Part shown: positions 26,834 to 36,953 of the stretch, one piece after another
Numbering within the stretch: the stretch's first letter is position 1
How the letters are laid out: the number at the start of each line of letters is the position of its first letter
DNA from: Candidatus Cloacimonadota bacterium
GTDB taxonomy: Bacteria; Cloacimonadota; Cloacimonadia; Cloacimonadales; TCS61
Direction: 5' to 3'
Length of the DNA stretch: 58,888 bases
NCBI GenBank assembly: GCA_021108315.1
Contig: JAIORE010000094.1
Location: forward strand, 1 to 58,888
The notes under the pieces: model-generated
What the model saw: the letters and a program-made list of their open reading frames with translations, nothing else
What the model was told of the DNA's origin: nothing
Databases searched by the model: none
Translations under genes and position numbers: made by a program

Positions 26834-26932
26834 AAGAATGCAGTAATATCTAATTTTGTTAACGCAGAAGAAATTGTTAGACTGATGTCGGAAAATCCAA
26901 ATTATTGTTTTGTAGTTCCTAATAGTGAATAA
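26834..26932 (+). pseudogene. Possible remnant of a small gene
   Basis: The frame is open for 32 codons ending in TAA at 26930-26932 and reads as natural protein (for example VNAEEIVRLMSENPNYCFVV). It lacks a start with a ribosome site, and a TAA interrupts the same frame just upstream (26831-26833). I do not recognise a family. Confidence 0.25.
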
Positions 26933-27048
26933 AGAAGAAAAAGATGAAACAATATCCGTAGTTTTTCCTCACATTATTTCTCTGATTTTCTAAAGATAAT
27001 ACAAAAAAGGTCTGATAGTAGACCAAATAAAAAAAATGGAGGCGTATT

Positions 27049-28617
27049 ATGAAAAAACATTTATTATGTTTTTTAGTTTTTTGTCTACTGTGTATTAGTT
27101 TAGTAATTGCACAGGATTTTAATCCAAGAGCCGGAGTTGGTTTAATCGGTCATGATCCGATAAATGAAGCATCCGGTTTAGCTGCCAGCCGAAAAAATCC
27201 AAGTATTTTATGGATTCACAATGACTCAGGAGCAAATGAAATCTATGCAATGGATAGTTTTGGAAATCACTTGGGAGTATATACTCTTGATGGAATAACA
27301 ATTCGTGATCTCGAAGATATTGCAATAGGTCCGGGACCTAATCCTCTCGAACAGTACATTTATCTTGGTGATATTGGTGACAATGCCGGTGTTTATACAG
27401 ACAAATATGTATATCGCTTTATTGAACCTGATGTATTGGGACCTGGGGATGACACAATAACTGGAATCGAAACAATTACTGTTCAATATCCTGCTCCTAA
27501 TAATTATGACTCTGAAACTTTGATGGTTGACCCGTTAACCAAAGATATTTTTCTCGTAACGAAGAGTATGTATCCAGCCGCTGGTCCTGTAGAATCAGAT
27601 CTTGTTTTTCGTGCTTCATATCCTCAATCAACAAGTTCAATAAATACTATGACGCAAGTAGCAACACTAACAATTCCCCAATTTCTAAATCCTTTGGATG
27701 GGAATTTTTATGGTGCCACCGGAGGAGATATTTCTGTATATGGTTTAGAAATTCTAATCCGAACTTATGATGCTGTGTATCATTGGGAAAAACAACCAGG
27801 GGATGATCTCTGGGATGCCTTTCTGAATCCATATTTTGTATGTCCTTATGATATGAATGATGTCCCCATTGAAGCAATGGGAGAAGCAATATGTTGGGAT
27901 TCTGGTGCTTTGGGATATTTTACTACTGGTGAAGAACCGAATTCACCGATTCCTCCTTTTGAACCAATACCGGCATATTTATCTTATACTTCCCGAAATG
28001 ACGATCCTCCACTTCCTATAGTGCTTTCTTCTTTCACAGCTATTCAAACAGAAGCAAATTTTGCTCAAATAAGTTGGACAACTCAATCGGAAACAAATCT
28101 ATACGGATATAATGTCTATCGAAGTGATGAAATTGATTTTAATATCTCTTTCAAGCTCAACACATCTATTCTGGAAGCTGAAAATACTCCTACTGGTAGT
28201 GATTATTCTTATACTGATGAATCTGTAGAATTTGATCAAACCTATTTTTATTGGTTAGAAAGCGTGGACTTAAGTGGAAATACGGAATTTTTCGGTCCTA
28301 TCTCCATTACTTTGAAAGATAATAATCAATCACCGGATTTACCGAATGAAACATTATTACAAGCTGCTTACCCTAACCCATTTAATCCTAAAACTACAGT
28401 CAATTTTTCCGTCAAAAAAGATGAAACCGCTCAACTGATGATCTATAATATGAAAGGGCAAATTGTGAAAAGCTATCCGATATTTGAAGCGGGAAACAAT
28501 AGCATTGAATGGTTAGGTAAAGATAATTTTGGGAAAAATGTAAGTTCAGGAGTATTTTTCTATAGATTGAAATCTGCTTCAACAACCCAAATTCGTAAAA
28601 TGATAATGATGAAATAG
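27049..28617 (+). CDS. Secreted beta-propeller-like protein with FnIII-like and C-terminal sorting domains
   Basis: The 522-residue protein has a signal peptide (cleaved near VIAQ). Residues about 30-330 form repeated beta units with Asp/Gly-rich turns (LWIHNDSGANEIYAMD, IYLGDIGDNAGVY) that suggest a beta-propeller. A domain at about 325-425 resembles FnIII (ISWTTQSETNLYGYNVYRSD). The last 80 residues are a FlgD-like sorting domain opening with AYPNPFNPKTTVNFSVKK and ending KMIMMK. Such tails direct export and surface anchoring in FCB bacteria. A GGAGG ribosome site precedes the start. The ligand or enzymatic activity is not evident. Confidence 0.8.
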   Translation: MKKHLLCFLVFCLLCISLVIAQDFNPRAGVGLIGHDPINEASGLAASRKNPSILWIHNDSGANEIYAMDSFGNHLGVYTLDGITIRDLEDIAIGPGPNPLEQYIYLGDIGDNAGVYTDKYVYRFIEPDVLGPGDDTITGIETITVQYPAPNNYDSETLMVDPLTKDIFLVTKSMYPAAGPVESDLVFRASYPQSTSSINTMTQVATLTIPQFLNPLDGNFYGATGGDISVYGLEILIRTYDAVYHWEKQPGDDLWDAFLNPYFVCPYDMNDVPIEAMGEAICWDSGALGYFTTGEEPNSPIPPFEPIPAYLSYTSRNDDPPLPIVLSSFTAIQTEANFAQISWTTQSETNLYGYNVYRSDEIDFNISFKLNTSILEAENTPTGSDYSYTDESVEFDQTYFYWLESVDLSGNTEFFGPISITLKDNNQSPDLPNETLLQAAYPNPFNPKTTVNFSVKKDETAQLMIYNMKGQIVKSYPIFEAGNNSIEWLGKDNFGKNVSSGVFFYRLKSASTTQIRKMIMMK

Positions 28618-28627
28618 TGAATCGTTC

Positions 28628-28684
28628 ACCTTCGGAAGGTTTTAGAACATCTTGCTTGTTTTCTGACCTTCCGAATGGTTTTAT
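28628..28684. terminator. Possible bidirectional terminator between convergent genes
   Basis: ACCTTCGGAAGGT at 28628-28640 pairs with ACCTTCCGAATGGT at 28666-28679, with one bulged base, and is followed by TTTTA. It sits between the stop codons of the secreted protein and uvrA, which converge. Confidence 0.4.
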
Positions 28685-28687
28685 GCG

Positions 28688-31519
28688 CTACGTGTTTTTT
28701 AAAACCTTCTCCAAAAATTCTCCAGTACAAGATTCTTTATTTTTTGCAACTTTTTCCGGTGTGCCGGTGGCAACCACATAACCGCCTTTATTACCACCAT
28801 CAGGTCCTAAATCAATGATATAATCAGCACATTTGATCACATCAAGATTATGTTCGATTACAACTACAGTATTTCCCAAAGTTACCAAACGTTGTAAAAC
28901 ATTCAATAGTTTATTAATATCATCAAAATGCAATCCTGTAGTCGGTTCATCCAGAATGTAAAGAGTTTTGCCGGTACTCACTTTGCTGAGTTCACGAGCG
29001 AGTTTGATTCTCTGAGCTTCCCCACCGGAAAGAGTTGTAGATGCTTGACCAAGTTTGATATAATCCAAACCTACATCGAGAAGAGTTTGCAGTTGCCGTG
29101 ATATTTTTGGGAAATTTATAAACAACTTTTTTGCTTCCTGAATATCCATATTCAAAACATCAGAAATACTATTCTCTTTGAATTTAATATGCAAGGTCTC
29201 TTTATTGTAACGTTTTCCCTGGCACTCTTCACAAGTGACAAAGATGTCCGGTAAAAAGTGCATTTCGATCTGTTTTACTCCGGCTCCACCACAAGCTTCA
29301 CAGCGACCACCTTTTACATTGAAAGAAAATCTGCCGGGTTTGTATCCTTTGATCTTGGCTGGTGGAAGTTGAGCAAACAAATTCCTGATAGGATCAAATA
29401 GTTTGATATAAGTTGCCGGATTGGAACGAGGAGTTCTCCCGATAGGTTGCTGATTAATATTGATTATTTTATCAAAATGTTCATAACCGGTTATTTTCTT
29501 GTATTTTCCTTCTGTATGAGAAGCACGATTCAATTTATTTGCCATCGCAGGATATAATATCTGATTGATTAATGAACTTTTTCCTGAACCGGAAACTCCT
29601 GTCACACAAGTAAATAAGCCTACTGGAAGAGAAACTTTTATATCTTTCAGATTATTTTGAGAAGCTCCTTTTATCTCGATTTTTCGTTTATCGTGTTTAT
29701 TTCTTTGAGTTGGAATTTCAATATTTAGTTTTTTTGACAAATACAGTCCGGTGAGGGATTTCTTGGATTTTAAGATTTGTTTAAAACTACCTTGAAAAAC
29801 GATCTCTCCACCGAAAATTCCAGCTCTTGGTCCAAAATCTATGATCTGATCAGCAGAGCAAATCATCTCTTCGTCGTGCTCTACTACAATTACGGTATTT
29901 CCCAAATCACGAAGGTGTTTCAGCATATTTATCAAACGCATATTATCCTTTTGATGAAGTCCGATACTGGGTTCATCAAGGATGTACATCACACCCACGA
30001 GACTACTACCGATCTGGCTGGCGAGACGAATTCTTTGAGATTCACCACCGGAAAGGGTCGGTGCTTTTCGATTCAAAGATAGATAATGAAGACCTACGTT
30101 CATCAAAAATGAGAGACGATTTATAATCTCTTTCAGAATTTCATGAGCTATAATTTTTTTATTACCATCAAGAACGATATTATCAAAAAACTCTTTAGAT
30201 TCTGTAATAGACAGAACTGAAATTTCAGAAATAGTTTTTCCGCCTACTTTAACGGCAGAACTTTCTTTTTTAAGTTTTTTCCCATGACAAACGGGGCATT
30301 CTTTATTTCCGATAAATTGCATATAATATCTACGCATATATTCCGATGAAGTCTCGCTCATTCGACGTTTGAGAGTAGGGATCAATCCTTCAAATTTGCT
30401 CATAAATTGTCCCGAACCGTGAGTTGATTCCCATTCAAATTTTATTCTACGACCTTTACTGCCATATAAAATAAGTTCTTTTACAGCATCAGAATAATCT
30501 TTCCAAGGATCTTTCAGAGAGAAATTATATTTTTTTGCGATAGCTCTCAGCATTTTAAGTCGCCAACTTGATTTTTTCTTGTTTAGAACTCCCCAATGAA
30601 CTACTGCTCCTTTCATAATTGAAAGCGATTTATCCGGTATAATCAAGTCCGGATCAAATTCCATTGTAGTACCAAGTCCATTGCATTTTTCACACATCCC
30701 AATTGGGCTATTAAAAGAGAAATGCTGTGGCGTAAGATCGGGAAAACTGATACCACAACGAGCACAAGAATTTGATTCGGATAAAATTTCACTTTCTTCT
30801 GTATCCACTAAATCAATCTTGATCAAACCTCCGGAAATCCGCAAAGCTGTCTCTAATGATTCTGCCAATCTGGATTGAATATCATCTTTGAGAACTATCC
30901 TATCAACGATAATTTCTATGGTATGTTTACTTTTTTTATCTAAAATTATTTCTTCGGAAAGGTTGCGCATAATTCCATTGATATTCACACGGACAAACCC
31001 TTCTTTTCTTGCTTCTTCAAGCTCTTCTTTGTGTTCACCTTTGCGGTTTTGCACAATCGGAGAAAGAATTTGTAATCGTGTTCCAGCAGGATGCTGCATA
31101 ATATGTTCAACCATTTGATCAATTGTTTGAGAACCAACCAGATCACCGCATTTATAGCAGTGTTGAGTTCCCACTCGTGCAAACAAAATCCTCAGATAGT
31201 CATAAATCTCGGTAACGGTTCCCACGGTTGAACGAGGATTTTTACTTGCGGATTTTTGCTCAATTGAAATTGCCGGAGATAAACCTTCTATGTAATCAAT
31301 TTTCGGTTTTTCCATCTGACCCAAGAATTGTCTGGCATAGCTTGATAAGGACTCTACGTATCTTCTCTGTCCTTCTGCATAAAGTGTATCAAAGGCTAAA
31401 GATGATTTCCCAGAACCGGATACACCGGTAATTACGATAAGTTTATTTCTTGGGATAGTGACATCTACATTTTTTAAGTTATGTTCACTTGCTCCCTTTA
31501 TTATTATATCAGTTTTCAT
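28688..31519 (-). CDS. uvrA: Excinuclease ABC subunit A
   Basis: This is the damage-sensing ATPase of nucleotide excision repair, with 943 residues, the normal length. It has two ABC ATPase modules. The first Walker A is GVSGSGKSS at residues 32-40, and a second GVSGSGKSS is near residue 645. ABC signatures LSGGESQRIRLA and LSGGEAQRIKLA and both D-loops (ILDEPSIGLH, ILDEPTTGLH) are intact. Zinc-finger cysteine pairs (CARCG..CEKCNG and CEACGG..CEECQG) are present. The start has a GGAG site. No other uvr gene is nearby. Confidence 0.98.
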   Translation of the reverse strand: MKTDIIIKGASEHNLKNVDVTIPRNKLIVITGVSGSGKSSLAFDTLYAEGQRRYVESLSSYARQFLGQMEKPKIDYIEGLSPAISIEQKSASKNPRSTVGTVTEIYDYLRILFARVGTQHCYKCGDLVGSQTIDQMVEHIMQHPAGTRLQILSPIVQNRKGEHKEELEEARKEGFVRVNINGIMRNLSEEIILDKKSKHTIEIIVDRIVLKDDIQSRLAESLETALRISGGLIKIDLVDTEESEILSESNSCARCGISFPDLTPQHFSFNSPIGMCEKCNGLGTTMEFDPDLIIPDKSLSIMKGAVVHWGVLNKKKSSWRLKMLRAIAKKYNFSLKDPWKDYSDAVKELILYGSKGRRIKFEWESTHGSGQFMSKFEGLIPTLKRRMSETSSEYMRRYYMQFIGNKECPVCHGKKLKKESSAVKVGGKTISEISVLSITESKEFFDNIVLDGNKKIIAHEILKEIINRLSFLMNVGLHYLSLNRKAPTLSGGESQRIRLASQIGSSLVGVMYILDEPSIGLHQKDNMRLINMLKHLRDLGNTVIVVEHDEEMICSADQIIDFGPRAGIFGGEIVFQGSFKQILKSKKSLTGLYLSKKLNIEIPTQRNKHDKRKIEIKGASQNNLKDIKVSLPVGLFTCVTGVSGSGKSSLINQILYPAMANKLNRASHTEGKYKKITGYEHFDKIININQQPIGRTPRSNPATYIKLFDPIRNLFAQLPPAKIKGYKPGRFSFNVKGGRCEACGGAGVKQIEMHFLPDIFVTCEECQGKRYNKETLHIKFKENSISDVLNMDIQEAKKLFINFPKISRQLQTLLDVGLDYIKLGQASTTLSGGEAQRIKLARELSKVSTGKTLYILDEPTTGLHFDDINKLLNVLQRLVTLGNTVVVIEHNLDVIKCADYIIDLGPDGGNKGGYVVATGTPEKVAKNKESCTGEFLEKVLKNT

Positions 31520-31545
31520 TTCTGCTCCGATTTAACATTTAATAT

Positions 31546-31624
31546 TTAATATTGGTCTCTGTGCTCTCTTCGTGTGCTCTGTGGTTGATTCTTTTAATTT
31601 GTTTTATTTGTTTTGTTCGTTGCT
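31546..31624. repeat. Spacer repeat of the CTCTGTG..TTGTTCGTTGCTAA family
   Basis: The uvrA to DUF2723 spacer contains GTCTCTGTGCTCTCTTCGTG, a GCTCTGTGGTT stretch and TTTTGTTCGTTGCTAA. The same sequence order recurs at 34213-34286, and partly at 49841-49880 and 51660-51700. Confidence 0.55.
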
Positions 31625-31629
31625 AAATC

Positions 31630-34182
31630 CTACTCTGTATAATTTCTAATATCATTAATAACCATATTAATTTTATGCTCATTAAGGTTTGATCTCATCT
31701 TGTTCAGTAGAGAAATGCTTTTTTCCAATTTTCTTGTATAAATTGCTGCCTGATAGATAATAGAAAGCAATTCTTCATCCTCTTTTTGATAAAATACAGC
31801 ATTTTCCAAGTGAATAAATCCTTCATCAATAAAATCATACTGAAAAAGGTAAAAAGCCGCTTGGATATATAATCTACTCAAATATGGATGAAAAGTTTTT
31901 TTATTTTCCACAAATTTCAGCATCTCTTCCATATTTTTGATTGCTTTACCGAAGTTTTTTTCTTTTTGATAATATCGAGAAATTTTTAAGTATGAATTAC
32001 CGTAATTATGGATTAGTCGCTTCATTGTTTTAGTTTTATAAACTTTTTGATTGAAAATACTTCGGTACGAATATAAAGAATTTACGTTTTGCAAAGTTCG
32101 TTCTATATTAATTTGAGATGGTGAATTTGTAGGAACTAATCTTTCCACCATTCCTTCAAACATCATATTATCTTTCAAACCGGGAATCATTCCACCGGTT
32201 ACAGCGAAATATATAGGACGTTTGCCATAATTATCTTTGATTATTTGTAATATTGCGAGGTCGCTTGTTGTAAGGTAAGTATTTTTAGGAATTACTGCGT
32301 AAATAATTTGAGATTCCGGTTCACCATGAAGATTGATTTTTGTATCATTTTTCAAAAGCTTAGGATATAAGGGTGAATTTTTATCGTTCAGAGAGTTATC
32401 AATCATATTATCTTCAATATTGAATTCAATTCCTTCTAAATCCTTTAATTGTTTTATATACCATGTAGCATTTAGCAAGCTTTTTGGAATAACAGTTACT
32501 TCTTTTCTGATTCCCAAGAGGTTTTTACGTTTGATTTTAACTTTATGCATTAGTTCTTTAGTTCGTTGAGTAGGATATACATCATTGGCAGGGTAAATAT
32601 TTTCTTTGATATTCGGATCGAACACCGCTTGAGCATACCAAAGCGGGAAAGTGTCGTTGTCCCCATTAGTAAAAATGATTGCATTTTCTTCCAGGCTGTT
32701 TAGCATATTTTGTCCATAATCCAAGGCGATAAGATCATGAGAACGATCATGAATAAAATATTGAGAAACAAGATTCAAAGCTGGAAATAGCAATGTTAAT
32801 GGAATCATCAGATAGATTGAAGACTCTTTAATTTTACGCAGTGACATAATAATTGAAATAGAACCTACTGCTAACCAGAATGTCCAAAAATTGTAAGCTG
32901 TAACATAAAAATAGTCACGTTCTCGAACTTCCGTATCAGATAGATTCATGATAAAAACCATCGCAATTGATGCCATAAAGAAGAAAGCAAAGAAATAAGC
33001 GAAGGAATGTTTATTCTTTTTATAATGATAAAATATTCCCTGAAGTCCTAATAATAAGATGAACAAATTTGCCAAAAGGCGAATGATATTTTCAGGAGCT
33101 TTGAACCAAGATGCAATTGTAGAAACATGAAAGAATTGCCAACTCGAATAAGTTAGAAATTGATTCCACATCTGATAAAAAAACGTTGCCCGACGATCAA
33201 ACATACTGGTAGGACCGTATTGAGTACGCAAAACATAATCTTTGAACATTTGTAAAGTAGATGGATGACCTTCATTAATGAAAGGACGAAATTCTGAGCG
33301 GACCAACAAGAAAAAATGAGTACTCACGGCAATAAATATGAGGAAAAATGCAATATACCAAGTTCGATACGATACTTTGTTTTTCAAATGATAGACCAAT
33401 AAAGAAATTATGCCAATACTAAATAGATATTTAGGAAGGTCAGGAAGATAAATTGCTTTTCCCATAATTTGCCCGATCAAGTAGAGGATGATTAATCCAC
33501 CGAAATAAGTACCAAATTTGATCCAAAAATTAGTTTTAGATTCTCTATAATATTTTGAGATATAAGGATATACAGCAATAAAAAGCACAGCTGGAGCGAT
33601 TTGCAAAGATGTTTGATGAATTCCAAATCCTAAAAAGAAAATATAGATTACCAATAATAATAGATTTTGATGTGAGAAATTACGTGATTTTTCAACCCAA
33701 AGCATCGTGAGCCAAACGATAAGATTCAAAGTAAAAGCTAAGCCACTATATACTTCAGCTTCGATTGCATTATTCCAAAATGTAAAAGAAAAAGCAGTAT
33801 AAAAGGCAGCAATAAATCCACCGAGATAAGCATAAAAAACATCTTTTTCAGAAATCCACATAGTCATGAATTTCACAGTGAAAAGATAGGTGAACATCAT
33901 GGCAAAAGATGAGAGAATACCGGATAAGAAATTTATCAGAAAAGCATGTGACAATGTCCCGCCCAAAATAGCGAAAAATCTACCAAGAATAATATAGAAC
34001 GGATTTCCGGGAGGATGTGGAACTCCAAAAATACTACTACAAGTAATGTATTCTCCAGCATCCCAAAAAGAGAGTGATTTTGCCACAGTTAAATAATATA
34101 CAAGCAAGCTTCCCAGAAAAACCATTAGAGCGATAAGATTATTAATCCGTTTATTTATTATTGCTTGTGGTCTATAGTTCAT
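31630..34182 (-). CDS. DUF2723 membrane protein (GT-C glycosyltransferase-like), paralogue 1
   Basis: The 850-residue protein has about ten or more membrane helices in its first 490 residues. The first outer loop carries SFWDAGEYITCSS, the acidic DxxE-type position of GT-C glycosyltransferases. A soluble C-terminal half has helical repeats that resemble TPRs near the end. DUF2723 proteins are proposed protein O-glycosyltransferases in the FCB group; the substrate is unknown. Its membrane half is nearly identical to that of the next minus-strand gene, with 127 identical bases at 33614-33740, while the C-terminal halves differ. The ribosome site (AGAGAACC) is weak. It is probably co-transcribed with its paralogue, which lies upstream on the minus strand. 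Confidence 0.85.
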   Translation of the reverse strand: MNYRPQAIINKRINNLIALMVFLGSLLVYYLTVAKSLSFWDAGEYITCSSIFGVPHPPGNPFYIILGRFFAILGGTLSHAFLINFLSGILSSFAMMFTYLFTVKFMTMWISEKDVFYAYLGGFIAAFYTAFSFTFWNNAIEAEVYSGLAFTLNLIVWLTMLWVEKSRNFSHQNLLLLVIYIFFLGFGIHQTSLQIAPAVLFIAVYPYISKYYRESKTNFWIKFGTYFGGLIILYLIGQIMGKAIYLPDLPKYLFSIGIISLLVYHLKNKVSYRTWYIAFFLIFIAVSTHFFLLVRSEFRPFINEGHPSTLQMFKDYVLRTQYGPTSMFDRRATFFYQMWNQFLTYSSWQFFHVSTIASWFKAPENIIRLLANLFILLLGLQGIFYHYKKNKHSFAYFFAFFFMASIAMVFIMNLSDTEVRERDYFYVTAYNFWTFWLAVGSISIIMSLRKIKESSIYLMIPLTLLFPALNLVSQYFIHDRSHDLIALDYGQNMLNSLEENAIIFTNGDNDTFPLWYAQAVFDPNIKENIYPANDVYPTQRTKELMHKVKIKRKNLLGIRKEVTVIPKSLLNATWYIKQLKDLEGIEFNIEDNMIDNSLNDKNSPLYPKLLKNDTKINLHGEPESQIIYAVIPKNTYLTTSDLAILQIIKDNYGKRPIYFAVTGGMIPGLKDNMMFEGMVERLVPTNSPSQINIERTLQNVNSLYSYRSIFNQKVYKTKTMKRLIHNYGNSYLKISRYYQKEKNFGKAIKNMEEMLKFVENKKTFHPYLSRLYIQAAFYLFQYDFIDEGFIHLENAVFYQKEDEELLSIIYQAAIYTRKLEKSISLLNKMRSNLNEHKINMVINDIRNYTE

Positions 34183-34212
34183 CGGTTCTCTACTAATTGA
34201 AGATTTAATATT

Positions 34213-34286
34213 AATCTCTGTGCTCTCCGTGTTCTCTGCGGTAAAACTCTTTTTGTTCGTCTTGTTAGTTTTGTTCGTTGCTAAAT
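34213..34286. repeat. Spacer repeat of the CTCTGTG..TTGTTCGTTGCTAA family
   Basis: CTCTGTGCTCTCCGTGTTCT, then CTGCGGTAAAACTC and TTTTGTTCGTTGCTAAATTT, match the spacer at 31546-31624 in content and order. The repeat lies between the two DUF2723 genes. Confidence 0.55.
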
Positions 34287-34316
34287 TTTTCTTTGTTTTG
34301 TTTTCGAATCAGAAAT

Positions 34317-36953
34317 TTACTGGGAATCTTCCACAGAATTTAATTTTATCTCAAGTCTCAAATCACCAATCAATTCATCTATAGCAGGATTATCTTGATA
34401 TTTGTTTAATTTATTCAATAAAGATATTCCTCGTTCATATTCCTTAGAATACAAAGCAACTTTATAAACATCAGAAGGCAGTAATCTATCCCTTTTATTC
34501 ATATCAATTGCTTTCTCTACTTGGGAAAAACCAGCATCAATACTGTCTTTGGCAACGAGTTTGAATCCTGAACTAAGGTAAAGGTTTGATAATTGTCTAT
34601 AAAACACACTTCTATTTTCTTTGCTGATAAATTTTACACCTTTTTCTAAAGAACTTATGGCTCCAGCATCATTATTTTGCATTTGATAATATGTAGCAGC
34701 CCGAAGATAAGCAGCCCCATAATTGTTCAATAAACGCAACATATTGGGGTCTTTATATATTTTATCATCAAAAACACCTCTATATGAATAAATTTCGTTA
34801 ATATTCTCAGTGAGTCGTTCCATATTTATTTGCATTCCGCCTTTTGTAGCAACAAGACGATCTACCATACCTTCGTTCATTAGATGATCATCAAAACCAA
34901 CAACATCAGATACTGTTACCGCGAAATAGATGGGACGTTTTCCATAATTGTCTCTAATCAATTGAATAACAGCGAGATCCTTAACATAAAGTACTCTATC
35001 TTTTTTCAGTTTGATAGTGAAATCATCCTTTTCTGTTGCACCTTTGATTTTTATAATTTTGTTTTTATCTAATCGCCGGGGATACAATTTTGAACGTGGA
35101 TTTGTTTGGCACTCTTCAATATCTCTTTCAGAACGATTAAATTCTATACCTTCCAGATCTCTCAATTGTTTAATATACCATGGCGTATTGAGGAGACTTA
35201 AATTGGCAATAGTAACATCTTTCCGAATTCCGAAAAGTTCTCTGTTTTTGAATTCCATTGCTTTATTAATCATTTTTATAGTTCTATCAGTTGGTTTTAT
35301 TTTTTGTGAACTTATGGAATCAATATAAATAGTTTCATCCTTTGGTCTGGCATGATCAGGAAGGGGAGTAAATGCTTTAGCATTCGGATCAAAAACAGCT
35401 TGAGCGTACCAGAGAGGGAAAGTATCATTATCCCCATTAGTAAAAAGGATAGCGTTTTCTTCCAAACTGTTCAACATATTCTGTCCATAATCAAGTGCGA
35501 TAAGTTCTTGGGAACGATCATGAATAAAATATTGAGAAGTTAGATTCAAAGCTGGGAATAGTAAAGATAATGGAATCATAAAATAAATAGTTGCTTTTTT
35601 GATTTTACGAAGAGCTATGATAACTGAAATAGATCCCACAGCTAACCAAAAAGTCCAAAAATTATAAGCAGTAACAAAAAAATAATCACGTTCACGAACT
35701 TCTGCGTCTGATAAATTTATGATGAAAACCATTGCAATAGAAGCCATGAAAAAGAATGCAAAGAAATATGCAAAAGAGTGTTTGTTCTTTTTATACTGAT
35801 AAAATATTCCTTGAAGTCCTAACAACAAAACAAATAAATTTGTTAAAAGACGAATAATGTTTTCAGGTGCTTTGAACCAAGATGCAATAGTAGAAACATG
35901 AAAGAATTGCCAACTGGAATATGTTAAAAATTGATCTTTCATCTGATAAAAAAATGTGGCTCGACGCTCAAACATACTGGTAGGACCATATTGAGTACGC
36001 AAAATATAATCTTTGAACATTTCCAGAGTAGAAGGATGACCTTCATTGATGAAAGGTCGAAATTCCGAGCGAACCAATAAAAAAAAGTGTGTACTGACAG
36101 CGATAAATATGAGGAAAAATGCTATATACCAAGTTCGATGCGATACTTTCTCTTTCAAATGATAGATCAATAAAGAAATTATTCCAATACCAAATAGGTA
36201 CTTAGGGAGATCAGGCACATGAATTGCTTTTCCCATAACTAATCCGATTAAATAGAGGATGATGAGACCACCAAGATAAGCACTGAACTTAATCCAAAAA
36301 TTAGTTTTAGATTCTCGATAATACTTTGAAATAAAAGGATATACTGCAATAAATAACACTGCCGGGGCAATCTGTAAAGATGTCTGATGAATTCCAAATC
36401 CTAAAAAGAAAATATAGATTACCAATAATAATAGATTTTGATGTGAGAAATTACGTGATTTTTCAACCCAAAGCATCGTGAGCCAAACGATAAGATTCAA
36501 AGTAAAAGCTAAACCACTATAAACTTCAGCTTCGATTGCATTATTCCAAAATGTAAAAGAAAAAGCAGTATAAAATGCAGCAATAAATCCACCGAGATAG
36601 ATATAAAAAGCATCTTTTTCAGATATCCACATTGTCATAAACTTTACAGTGAAAAGATAGGTGAACATTACGGCAAATGCAGAGAGAATTCCAGAAACAA
36701 AATTTATAAGAAAAGCGTGGGGAATAGTCCCACCAAGAGCTGCAAAAAATCTACCAAGAATAATATAGAAGGGGTTTCCGGGAGGATGTGGAACTCCCAA
36801 AATACTACTACAAGTAATGTATTCTCCGGCATCCCAAAAAGAGAGTGATCTTGCCACAGTTAAATAATATACAAGCAAACTTCCCAGAAAAACTGATAAG
36901 GCGACAAGGCTATTTATTCGTTTATTTACTACTGGTTGAGGTGTGTAGTTCAT
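34317..36953 (-). CDS. DUF2723 membrane protein (GT-C glycosyltransferase-like), paralogue 2
   Basis: I place the start at ATG 36951-36953 (MNYTPQPVVNKR), because a GGAGAAG site precedes it and it aligns with paralogue 1. An upstream in-frame ATG would add 16 unrelated residues. The product has 878 residues. The membrane half repeats the WDAGEYITCSS loop and the SEFRPFINEGHPSTL motif. The C-terminal half is soluble, with terminal helical repeats that diverge from paralogue 1. Identity over 36385-36511 suggests recent duplication or gene conversion. The two may glycosylate different proteins through their different C-terminal parts, which is inference. Confidence 0.85.
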   Translation of the reverse strand: MNYTPQPVVNKRINSLVALSVFLGSLLVYYLTVARSLSFWDAGEYITCSSILGVPHPPGNPFYIILGRFFAALGGTIPHAFLINFVSGILSAFAVMFTYLFTVKFMTMWISEKDAFYIYLGGFIAAFYTAFSFTFWNNAIEAEVYSGLAFTLNLIVWLTMLWVEKSRNFSHQNLLLLVIYIFFLGFGIHQTSLQIAPAVLFIAVYPFISKYYRESKTNFWIKFSAYLGGLIILYLIGLVMGKAIHVPDLPKYLFGIGIISLLIYHLKEKVSHRTWYIAFFLIFIAVSTHFFLLVRSEFRPFINEGHPSTLEMFKDYILRTQYGPTSMFERRATFFYQMKDQFLTYSSWQFFHVSTIASWFKAPENIIRLLTNLFVLLLGLQGIFYQYKKNKHSFAYFFAFFFMASIAMVFIINLSDAEVRERDYFFVTAYNFWTFWLAVGSISVIIALRKIKKATIYFMIPLSLLFPALNLTSQYFIHDRSQELIALDYGQNMLNSLEENAILFTNGDNDTFPLWYAQAVFDPNAKAFTPLPDHARPKDETIYIDSISSQKIKPTDRTIKMINKAMEFKNRELFGIRKDVTIANLSLLNTPWYIKQLRDLEGIEFNRSERDIEECQTNPRSKLYPRRLDKNKIIKIKGATEKDDFTIKLKKDRVLYVKDLAVIQLIRDNYGKRPIYFAVTVSDVVGFDDHLMNEGMVDRLVATKGGMQINMERLTENINEIYSYRGVFDDKIYKDPNMLRLLNNYGAAYLRAATYYQMQNNDAGAISSLEKGVKFISKENRSVFYRQLSNLYLSSGFKLVAKDSIDAGFSQVEKAIDMNKRDRLLPSDVYKVALYSKEYERGISLLNKLNKYQDNPAIDELIGDLRLEIKLNSVEDSQ

